Under the pieces are notes generated by a model that had not been told where the DNA came from, did no database searches, and saw nothing but the letters and a program-made list of their open reading frames with translations. This document shows, piece by piece, positions 40,523 through 64,000 of a DNA stretch of 64,000 nt. This DNA is from Dryas octopetala (Eukaryota; Streptophyta; Magnoliopsida; Rosales; Rosaceae): the NCBI GenBank assembly GCA_963921425.1, contig OY992838.1, forward strand, positions 19,819,861 through 19,883,860, written 5' to 3'. The number at the start of each line of letters is the position of its first letter. Positions within the stretch are counted from its first letter, which is position 1. Made by a program: the position numbers and the translations under genes.

Positions 40523-40850
40523 GCTTCATTGTTGCGCTTGTTGTTGATTTCTCAATTAAAAATATGCAATTACAATTCTTCTCTTTGCTTGCCTTAAATG
40601 CCTTCAGATCTTTGAACCTGCTGCTTTCTTCTTTCTTCTATTTCGTCACTGCATCAAAGTTAACGTGATGATAATGGCCAAAAAGAAAAAAGTTAACGTG
40701 ATGATGTTGAGAGCCCGCCTCCATTTGTGGGCTAGGAGGCTTCTTGCGAGATGATGTTATTGGGTTCGCTTGGCCCATGCCTTAGTTTGCTGTTGTTTTC
40801 TGGGCCGTTTGGCCCTCACTCTACCAAAAAATATGTTGTTGTTCTTTTTT
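40523..40850. other. Spacer, nothing recognised
   Basis: The copia target duplication copy (40523-40527) is followed by non-coding sequence. Short TTAACGTGATGAT words are duplicated at about 40660 and 40692. No gene is visible. Confidence 0.4.
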
Positions 40851-41212
40851 GGGGGCGGATCCATGACATTCTATTTTTGACACAAATTTTCAATAGGGCT
40901 CACTCTATATAGGAATTCAACGATTTGAACCATCTATATTTAAGGTCTCTATTAAAGGATCATTCTTACAAAAAATTAGGTAAATCAGAAATCATTTACC
41001 TACAAAGATTAAATAGTCAACAAAATAAATACTTGAAATGTTGACCATTTAATCTTATATGGTAAATAGTTTCCGATTTACTTAAGTTTTTGCAAGGATG
41101 ATCCCTTAATATAGACTTAGAAAATAGACGGTTCAGATTGTTGAAATCTTATATGAAATGGGCCCCATTAAAAATTTGTGTCAAAAATATAATACCATGA
41201 ATCCTGCTCCTT
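40851..41212. mobile_element. Fold-back MITE (copy A)
   Basis: Nearly the whole element is a palindrome. The left arm (GGATCCATGACATTCTATTT, then TTGACACAAATTTTCAAT) pairs with the right arm (ATTAAAAATTTGTGTCAAAA, ending CATGAATCCTGCTCC). Its inner part, GATCATTCTTACAAAAAATT then AGGTAAATCAGAAATCATTT, closely resembles the inner part of the MITE at 58639-59032. T-runs flank both sides, so the target duplication is ambiguous. Confidence 0.8.
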
Positions 41213-41600
41213 TTTTTTTTTTTTTTTTTACAATTTCTTGTTATGGTTGTGGCGTGTGAGATGTTATGTTCTTGAGTATATACGCATATATGGATAAATG
41301 AGGCTTGTTAGTGTCACTCGTTCATGCATTCATGTATTTAGCAAAATATGTATTTAGATAGTTATTAAGGGTTGTTAGCTGACTGAAAAAGGAGGGTTAT
41401 CACTTATAACTTATAAGGAAGTATTAGTAGGCGTAGGTGTGGAAAATCCAATTCATGGTTATAGAAGGAAAGATTCGTCATCCCTACTTCCATAATAATT
41501 CATTGGTGGTGGGTGTAAAAAATGAGTTTTCAATTTTGAAGCATAACAAAGTGCCATCTTTGGCCCAATGTGAAAAAAAATAAGAAAAAAGAAAAAAGGA
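41213..41600. other. Spacer, nothing recognised
   Basis: AT-rich sequence with a long T-run at the left and A-rich runs at the right. No gene or clear repeat. Confidence 0.4.
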
Positions 41601-41609
41601 AAAAGAAAA

Positions 41610-42181
41610 GGGAAATTCTATACATACCCAAAAATCTTTTTATTTTACCCAACTTCTCAATTTACTCAACCATTACTTTTTGAAAATTAATATTTTCTCA
41701 TTTTACCTAACCCAAATTACTATCATACCCTTATTAATAATACCCAACCTTCTTCCCTCCCAAACTTACCTTTAATCTCATTCTCATAACTAAATTTCAA
41801 GCACTGTGCGAACCCAGATTTGCTCAAGCTTTTAATACTCACGAAAAAATGTAAAAAATTAGCACACATACCTCATTTGGAGCCTTAAAAATAATGATTT
41901 GACCCTCCATTCAGATAAAACATTTGATTGGATGATATGAGGTCAAAACTTTGGTTAGGATTGGAGTTTGGTTATGAAAGAAGTTGAAGATGAAAATGAA
42001 GATGAAGATGAAGATGAAGATATGATGTTGGGTATAGAAAGAAACAAAGTTTTTTTTTTTTTCAAGTTGCATTTGTCCTCAATGGTCATTTCATCATGGG
42101 ACATAGGGTTCAAGAAACAGTCATGATTAAAAATTTTGTTGAGTAAAATAAGAAAAATATTGGATATGAATATAATTTCCC
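41610..42181. mobile_element. MITE with 9-bp flanking duplication (Mutator-type?)
   Basis: The left end GGGAAATTCTATACATACCC and following bases pair with the right end, whose reverse complement starts GGGAAATTATATTCATATCC; both continue through TTATTTTAC(C/T)CAAC. The flanks are AAAAGAAAA at 41601-41609 and 42182-42190, a 9-bp direct duplication. Because this is low-complexity, it supports but does not prove a Mutator-type insertion. The interior is non-coding and holds a (GATGAA)n microsatellite at about 41984-42020. Confidence 0.7.
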
Positions 42182-42479
42182 AAAAGAAAAGGGGAATGTA
42201 ACTGAAAATAGACAACCATGGTCCACGCTGATTCACTGTAAGAGCGCCCTGACTACCAAACTTGGGCGCGCACATATTCCATTCTGAAAAAAGAAACAAA
42301 AAGGAAATCCCAGTCTTTATCATTAATTAATTAAACCAAATTTGTCAGAATTAATAGTATTTTATCTTCCTCCATTTTGAGCCATCAGCATCCTGAATCC
42401 TGAAAATCAAACATAAAACCGGAAGAATTCGAATAAACCCCTAAAACATATTAAACGAAACATTTAAAATCGGAGGTCG

Positions 42480-42619
42480 TTTCGGACAATCGGACAGTTG
42501 GGACAAGCTCTTCTTCTCTACCTCGGAAACCTAAAACCCCACTTTTAGTTTCCTCGTATCTGCAAGTCAGCAACTGCAATTTCTCATTCTGTTTATTACC
42601 CAAATGGGCTCTATTTAAG
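42480..42619 (+). other. Putative 5' UTR exon of the WD40-bromodomain gene
   Basis: The segment ends CTATTTAAG followed by a GT donor at 42620, and no start codon in it opens a useful frame. The next exon (from 45314) begins after TTTCAG and carries the ATG 14 bases in. A leader intron of about 2.7 kb is therefore likely. The transcription start is not determined. Confidence 0.45.
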
Positions 42620-43235
42620 GTAATTAAGCTCTTGCTTGGATGTAATTAAGCATTAATTTACCCTTTTTTGCATGTGGATCCTGGAAACATAATCTACTTT
42701 CATTAACTTAATGATTTATTAGGTACTCCAAAACACAAGATCTTTCAACCTATTCGAATTAGATCTTGTGCATTTGTTGCTCCGAAAATCTTTGTGATAT
42801 ACTTGTGACTGTGTTTTTGGATTTTTTGTTTTTTGTTTTTGTTTATGCCTCAGGGAACCGCGTAATGGACTCGGCCCCTCTTCAGTTTCAGTAAACTGTG
42901 CCTCTCTTTTACTTCCTTGAAGCAAATACAAAGGTTTCAATACACATGTTTATTTTATTTATCTACCTCTGGAGTTGAATTTTTTTATTTTTTATTTTTT
43001 TTTTATGACTAACAGTATATTGACTGATGTACATGTGAATTCTTGAGCACAAATTGCTAATGCTAAGGTTCATTTATCAATTTGTTAGGAGGGTGCCATT
43101 TTCGTATTGTCTCTTATAGTTCACATCAAATCCTATTTTTAAGATAAACAAACCTCATTAACTATTGTGAAGTCCAGGGCCTGGAGATTAGATAGAGCAC
43201 TATCTTCAATTGTTGGAGCTAATAAAGTCCTTGGT

Positions 43236-43496
43236 CTGTTTGTATAATTTCAAAAATTATGATGGAGCACCCACCTTTAGCTATTTGTTATGGGATCATA
43301 TAAATTTGAAGCTTTTCAAGTTAATGGCCAAAAAAAAAGGAGATAAGTTCTTGAAGTTAGAACTTTGTATAATTGGAACAGTTTTAATGGATCATCCGCT
43401 TTTAACTATTTATTACGGGATCATATAATTTAAAGCTCTTGAAGTCAATGGCCAAAAAAAGTAAAAAATAAAGAGAAACTCTTGAAGTTAGAACTT
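43236..43496. repeat. Degenerate tandem duplication, ~120-bp unit
   Basis: Two successive units share GGGATCATATAA, CTTTAGCTATTTGTTA-like words, AATGGCCAAAAAAA and CTTGAAGTTAGAACTT. They lie in the leader intron of the WD40-bromodomain gene. Confidence 0.7.
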
Positions 43497-45327
43497 CCTC
43501 CTTGGTTTTGAATCTTTGATTATATGAATTTTTTATGTCTTAGGCCTCATCTCCTTCCACTTTAGCTAAAGCTATTATTTATAGAAAGGTTAACTGTTAA
43601 TATAAGGAACACAACTACCATAATTGTTAAAAGCATTATTCTATCTTAAGAATTTTGGGTTGGCTGTTCAGGTCGTTTTCACCGTTTGTCTCTATACGGG
43701 TTGAGAACAATTGTGTTGTGGGTTGGCTGTTCAACATTTTCCCTGTTTGAGCTCATCCAAGTTATAGTAGCATGCTAGCTCGAAAACAATTGGGAAGGGT
43801 CATATGTACCATGTACGTAGCATTGCCCTTTCTTGCGGAGAGATTATTTCCCATTTCGAACGCATGATCTCCAGATCACAATAGAGCAAGCATGCCAAGC
43901 TTTTTCTTCTAGCTACTTTGCCTAGTAATAGAAAGAAAATAAAAGGGTTCTGATATGTGGGGTTTCCGCTTCTCCCTTAATGGTTAGCTTGGTTTGCAAA
44001 TAAGTTGAGGGAAAGGGACAAAAATCATGAAACTGCCAAAGAAGTTGGCTTCCTTTCTTGTTTTCAATTTTCCTTTCCTTCTTGTCAATTGTTTCCAAAT
44101 TTCAAATGGTGCCTTAACTCCTTTCCTATGAATATGTTCAGGGTAAGCTTTCAACTGAATTAATTTCCTTCTCATTTTCCTTTTTTCTTTTTATTTTCTT
44201 TCTATCGCAAAGTATGAGGGCAATGCTTGTTTGTGCTTATGCTTGTATTACGGTGATTATTTTTATGCTGATGGACATGCTGCTGTTAAGTGAACAAAGC
44301 ACGTGCCAAGCATGAAGTAGATCTTGGTTTCTGCAAGTTCTCAAGTCCAACCAAAAAAATTCAAATGACTCGGTGATTAGCTTGGCTTGATGACACTCTT
44401 GCTTTTTATACTTATGACGTTTTGATCGTAAGTCTTTTCTAAAAATTTTAACCTTTAATAATGGGAGTAAAGTCATAAAGTTCGATATGCTGATGAACCA
44501 AAGATATCAGTCATGATTTACCCTGTAGTCTCCTTATTTGACTTGGTTTCTCAATTTTAAGCCTAGAGCTCCTAGGGCTCATAATTGTGATATTCATTAG
44601 GGATATAAATTTTTTGCACCCCAGCTGGCATTTCCTTTGAGGAAATCTTCATTTCACAGTTTTGGAATTGTATTTCTTACATTGTGGAAGTATATAATGG
44701 CATCAAAGGCTTCTTTAGTTTCCAACAGCTTTTGGGCCTAATCGCACATCCTCCCCTTAGGAACAAGGTGAAGGTCAGCTTCAATACCTGGTGGGCATAT
44801 TATTAATTTACCAAGAAAAACAAAAAGAAATCTCTCTGGTTTCTATGGGGTCCTTTACCACACATTACATTTGTATGAACAGAATGTACAACTTTGGTAA
44901 TATGAAAAATATTATTTAGTGAATTGGTGGCATTTATTCATAATAACCCTTGCCATGTTCAGATCTGGGTAGTTGCTCTGTTGAGCATGTTGTATTTTCA
45001 TACCCTTGGTAATAAATCTGTTGGCAAGGTGTGCATTGCCATCTTGACCATTGGTGCTTATTAAATTTATTGACAATGTTTCATTTCTTGCTATATTGAC
45101 CGAGTACTATGCTATTACCATTCAAGAAATTTAGTGATATTATAGGTAGATTTCATTTGCTCAAATCTACCAAGCTTGGGAAAATTCTCCTGGTTTATGG
45201 CTTTCCCTTTCTTTGAGGAATGTATTTAGTATCTGTAGACATTTGAAGATATCCTTCATATGCATCAACTGTATTTAATGGTTTCAAACAACTACATGGT
45301 TCTGATGTTTCAGATTGTGCTGAAATA

Positions 45328-58266
<12,939 letters not shown>

Positions 58267-58638
58267 AGATATTGAGTACAGAAGATACAACTATCTTCCC
58301 AACTTGATATACTGCTCTTTCTTTTTTCCGTTTTTGTTTTTCCTTGCTTTTAGGCACCCTTGTTTCAGTTTTGGTAAAGCAGTCCTTCCAAAGGAAGAAT
58401 GGATCCCTGAGGCGGGAAGGAGATAGTTTGTTATGGTTTCTTTTGTTTCTTTTTCTTTCTTTGGGGGTAGGGGGTAAGTTAATGTGTGTTGTTATGATAT
58501 ACACTTCTCCAAAATCATAATTATCATCATAATCATATACTCATATACTCATACGGACGATTTGTATCTACATTTATATGGAAAAATATTCTTGTCACAA
58601 TTAGATGATCTAAAATCCAAACATATATATATATACAG

Positions 58639-59032
58639 GCTCCTTCTATTGAGGTATACTTTAACTTATTTATGTTGAGGTATACCCAATTAGGGCCCAT
58701 ACGAATCGTTTTGTGTTGATCCGAACCGTTTAATTTTTACATCTCCATTGATAGATCATCCTTGCAAAAAATTAGCCAAATCGGAAATCATTTGTCTATC
58801 TAACTTTGATCAAATAAATGGACGAACCAAATATTTTTGATGAAACCGTTCATTTGTTTGATTAAAGTTAGATAGGCAAATGATTTTCAATTTGACTAAT
58901 TTTTTGTAAGGATGATTTATCAATGAAGATGATCCTTGCGAACGGTTCGGATCGACACAAAACGACTCGTGTGGGCCCCAACAAGGTCATATCTCAACAT
59001 AAATAAGTTGAGATATACCTCAATAGAAGGAT
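58639..59032. mobile_element. Fold-back MITE (copy B, same family core as 40.9 kb)
   Basis: The left arm CCTTCTATTGAGGTATAC... and the right arm, ending ...CCTCAATAGAAGG, are inverted copies for over 100 bp, including CCGAACCGTT/AACGGTTCGG and CAAAACGA words. The centre, GATCATCCTTGCAAAAAATT then AGCCAAATCGGAAATCATTT, resembles the centre of the MITE at 40851-41212. No coding capacity. Confidence 0.82.
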
Positions 59033-59342
59033 CTAATAAAAACCTAAATTGTGATTACATTACCAAGTTTCTCTCACAAAAACATATATACGAAGGACAT
59101 TACTTGTGATTATATATAAACATTACTTGCCTCAGTTCTTGGTTTGGCGAAGCTCCCCAAACTCTCACAAAACTATTTCTTTTGGTCTTTTCATTCTAAA
59201 TAAATAAAAAATTAATACATAAATTGAAGAAAAGGAGTAAAACGTACATGCTTTTGTGAAAGGGGTTGGAGGAATTCCTCCAACTAGGAAGTAAATATTG
59301 TTATAATATAGACGTCACAAGTTAGTTATACACTTAGGAGAC

Positions 59343-59537
59343 TATTTTTGCTCACCACACTTGAAGGGTGGTGAAATATTACTTTTTAATAAAAATTTGA
59401 CAAGTGACATTTTCTGAAAATTTAATAAAGAAAGAAAAAGTAACTTTGTCATTAACTTTTATTTTTACTTTTAAAAAAGTCACTTGTCAAGTTTTTATTG
59501 AAAGATAATGTTTCTTAAAGATGGCGAGCAAAAATGA
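59343..59537. mobile_element. Short MITE with ~60-bp inverted repeats
   Basis: TATTTTTGCTCACCACACTT through TTGACAAGTGAC on the left pairs with GTCACTTGTCAAG through GGCGAGCAAAAATGA on the right. About 195 bp, AT-rich, non-coding. Confidence 0.75.
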
Positions 59538-61293
<1,756 letters not shown>

Positions 61294-62373
61294 TTTTATG
61301 ACTCAGATGGTTTCTTTTACCTTTTTCTTTTGTTTAAGATCATACCCAACCCAATTTTGTTAGGCTTCAGGTCTTTTTTCTTCTGTTCTATTTGTTTTTT
61401 TTTTTTTTTGGTCCTGGCTGTTTTATTTGGTTTCGAATGTTTTGTAAGAAGTTACAATTGGATACTTTAGTTTGAAATGATGTGGATGGTTTTCCAATTT
61501 TCCTTTCCAATGTATTTGGATTGTTCACCTTGGTAAGCCATACTCCAGTTTAGCTCAACTACATTAGATAAATGATTCTGCATTATGTCAAGTATCATGC
61601 ATAGACAATCTTATGCCATTTCCAACTCAATGTCTAAAAAATTGTTATCAGTAACTTCCAAGGCTTATGGAGCATTTCTGTTAGCTTACATCCCCTGATG
61701 TTTATCAGAAGCTGTTCTTTAAGCCCATTCAAGATTTGATTGACAGCCCACAAACCTATGTCATTCAATAAAATCTGTGTAAAGACTTGCAAATTGCACT
61801 TTGGTTCAAGGGATTTGGGGTTTCATGGGGACAGGGTTACTTTTCGGTTTGTGTCTTACCAACTGGGCGCATACTGGCACTCGGTCACAGAAGAGCATGA
61901 CTCTTTAATTACGTAGCATTGAGTTCGAGAGGAATATTTTTCGCATCCTGGACTTGTGCAATTTCAGTGCCTTGCAAATCGAATGGGAACCTATTGAACG
62001 AGAATTTGTAGTAGTGCTGCTCTCTTCTTCTTGATTCTCAACAGGAATGCTGGAGAGATAGGCTCTGGCCGCTTTTCCTTAAACTTCAGCATTCCATAAT
62101 CTCGTATTGTACTGTACCGCAATATTATACCACTTTCAGCATGAGCATGTCCGAATGAAACCCATCCAACCTATTCAAGGTAAGATTAACACTAGTGACC
62201 ATGAACTTAAATTTCAGGAAGCTGATAGACAAGCTTATAATTATATACACACTACGCCTTAAATCTGAAAACATAAGCACTTCATAAGATCTAGTTAAAA
62301 ACAGTTCTAATACATCAAAGGAGCTTTCTTCCACAAAATGTTTTGGGGTTTAAAACCATAAAGAAAAACAGAA
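61294..62373. other. 3' regions between convergent DIM1 and the minus-strand gene
   Basis: No gene visible. It contains the DIM1 3' UTR (T-rich near 61396) and presumably the 3' UTR of the minus-strand gene that ends at 62374. Confidence 0.45.
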
Positions 62374-62655
62374 TTATGTAAGTTTTGTCTTCTTTGACTT
62401 GACATGAGGCTTCTCAGGGATTTCGCCATCATCTTCCGAAGAGTCTTCAACAAGTTCATCGGGGACATCATTGGGAACATTATGTTTGGTGATGAAGTCC
62501 TTCAATATGCTCATGCTTTGCTCTTTAACAGAAACCAGTTGCTCTGAAAGAATGCCCTCATTTCCGTTGACAGAATATGTTTCTGACGCAAGCTGAAAGG
62601 TTACCTTAACCTGAGGCCTGCAAGGAATTGATTCTTGGATTTGAGCCTCCATCAT
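62374..62655 (-). CDS. Small acidic protein of unknown function
   Basis: A 93-residue frame reading leftwards, MMEAQIQESIPCRPQVKVTF... It starts one base inside a predicted exon (acceptor AG at 62657-62658 on the minus strand). The C-terminal half is acidic (DELVEDSSEDDGE) and ends in a basic KSKKTKLT tail that could act as a nuclear signal. No catalytic motif is visible. The context is a normal gene: clear start, clear stop, a leader intron and probable 5' exons to the right. I do not recognise the family with certainty; it resembles short conserved plant proteins of unknown role. Confidence 0.7.
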   Translation of the reverse strand: MMEAQIQESIPCRPQVKVTFQLASETYSVNGNEGILSEQLVSVKEQSMSILKDFITKHNVPNDVPDELVEDSSEDDGEIPEKPHVKSKKTKLT

Positions 62656-62656
62656 C

Positions 62657-63727
62657 CTACACGATATTCAATCCAACAATGACACAATTAGATTTTACCC
62701 AATGCAATTTAAGGACACAATTATACTGACCCAATGCATAATACTAAACTCTAAAACGATGATATTCTCAAATTCACTGATTTTTCCGATAGCTCCAAAA
62801 TCACAAACTGTTGAGACAACCCGTTTTCCTTCCCACAAATATTTCATATTTTCCTATTAATCTACACCATCCAAACTAATTTCTCCACTAGAAAAAGTAA
62901 ATCACATTCTGATTCCAGCCCTACTCCCCAGAAATGAAAGGCCCAATAGTGAAGAAATCACAAGAAATTTCACAATTGATTATTCTAACAAAATCCTAAG
63001 ACCAGGGACGGGCCTAGGATTTTAAAATGGGGTGGGCTGAACATCCAAGCTAATTTCTCATTATTGTTGATGAAATTTTTTAGCAAAATTTCGACAACAT
63101 CTTATTTGTTTTTATGACATTTCTCAAATTTACACAAGCTGTTAAATCACTTTTACAATTATTATCAAACAAAACTCGACGGCACGAGTGAATTTCTTTA
63201 ATAAAACAAAATATACACCTAGTTAGGGGACGTAATGAGCCTTACCCCTCAAAATGCATATTCATCTAGCTGTACCTACTGTTTCATCTAGCTGCGACTT
63301 CTTTGGAGGTAAGACTACAAGACAAGATAAGACTACAAGAAATTTTCACTTCCAAAGTAAAAACAAGTGAAAAATAATGACCTCAACATATTTACCCCAA
63401 CTATTTGGAGATTACCCATGTTTTTTTTTCCCTTTAATTAGATAAAGAACTAATAATTAGAAATTTAGAACTGATTAATCGCAGGTTGTATTTCCCCAAC
63501 TATTCGCAGGTTGTATACCCTTTCTAATTGCATCATCTCTCTAGTGTTGCATTCATTAATTTCCCAGAAAATACATGATTATTCCATATAATAATGGCCA
63601 TTGGCCAACAATATTCCCAGGATGCACATTTAAATCCATAATTTATTCATATCCCTAATTTTTTCAAATCCTAAATCAAACCCCAAAAGCTTGAAATTCT
63701 ATATAAAATAAATAGTGAGTTAGTTAC
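62657..63727 (-). other. Probable leader intron of the small acidic protein gene
   Basis: AT-rich, non-coding. The minus-strand acceptor is at its left end. A minus-strand donor (AAG followed by GTAACT) lies at 63728/63727. It contains a more repeat-like stretch near 63000-63200 with no assignable element. Confidence 0.4.
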
Positions 63728-63990
63728 CTTCTTAGACTTGGGGTGACTGCCGAGTGCCGATCGGAGTAACAATAATCATAGAACAAAAGAAAAAAAGAGA
63801 CTGGGAAAAAAAAAAAAAAAAAAAAAAGGAAGAAGAGGGATTGAGTATATAAGTGAAAACTTACTTTGAAATTGTAATGGTGTGTGAGATTCAGAGCTAG
63901 AAGAAGAAGAACTGAAGAAGTTCAGTTCGTGCAGGGGCGGAAAGCTCGAAGGCTGAAGGAACTCAGCAGGCTCAGCGTGAAAACTGAATC
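63728..63990 (-). other. Probable 5' UTR exons of the small acidic protein gene
   Basis: On the minus strand, a CT-rich leader (GAACTTCTTCAGTTC region, 63870-63990) ends at a GTAAGT donor near 63867. A second possible exon ends at 63728. A long T-run on the minus strand (63805-63828) lies between them. Transcription start unknown, close to the window edge. Confidence 0.35.
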
Positions 63991-64000
63991 GAATGGGTAT

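Overview
The window reads as nuclear DNA of a flowering plant, most likely a eudicot. The genes have many short exons with GT-AG introns and AT-rich introns and spacers. Large parts are plant transposons: Ty1/copia, long LTRs, a Mutator-like element, hAT elements and many MITEs. One 200-base run of N is an assembly gap. No bacterial-style operons, CRISPR arrays or credible tRNA/rRNA genes were seen.

Layout. 1-0.8 kb: two exons of a GDAP2-like macro-domain gene whose continuation I cannot find downstream. 1.4-8 kb: repeat-rich, with a field of GTCACAAC motifs, a 2.7-kb solo LTR with a perfect 5-bp target duplication, and a MITE with internal 92-bp tandem repeats. 8.08-13.82 kb: a complete Mutator-like element (MULE) with ~220-bp terminal inverted repeats and a perfect 9-bp target duplication. 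It carries a decayed transposase and, facing it, a small GRF zinc-finger gene. 13.9-17.7 kb: a 5'-truncated Ty1/copia element. 18.1-19.7 kb: a non-autonomous hAT element. 20.75-26.6 kb: an intact 15-exon MCM7 gene with E2F-type promoter sites. 27.1-40.5 kb: a nested transposon stack. A copia element is split by a 4.1-kb solo LTR, which itself holds a GC-rich 1.1-kb LTR, and is split again by a 4.4-kb hAT element with an intact transposase gene. 40.5-42.4 kb: MITEs. 42.5-58.3 kb: a 25-exon gene for a WD40-repeat plus bromodomain protein (BRWD/PHIP type, 1648 aa deduced). 58.6-59.6 kb: two more MITEs. 60.0-61.3 kb: a two-exon DIM1-type 18S rRNA dimethyladenosine transferase. 62.4-64 kb: a small conserved-looking acidic protein gene on the minus strand.

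The host genes are housekeeping or chromatin genes: replication licensing (MCM7), chromatin reading (WD40-bromodomain) and ribosome biogenesis (DIM1). The exon models of MCM7, the WD40-bromodomain gene, DIM1 and the inner hAT transposase were checked by reading phase, and each sums to a whole number of codons. The accessory content is almost entirely transposon biology. The most notable items are the MULE with its convergent GRF gene, the potentially autonomous hAT, and the three-level nest that can be ordered in time from its target-site duplications.
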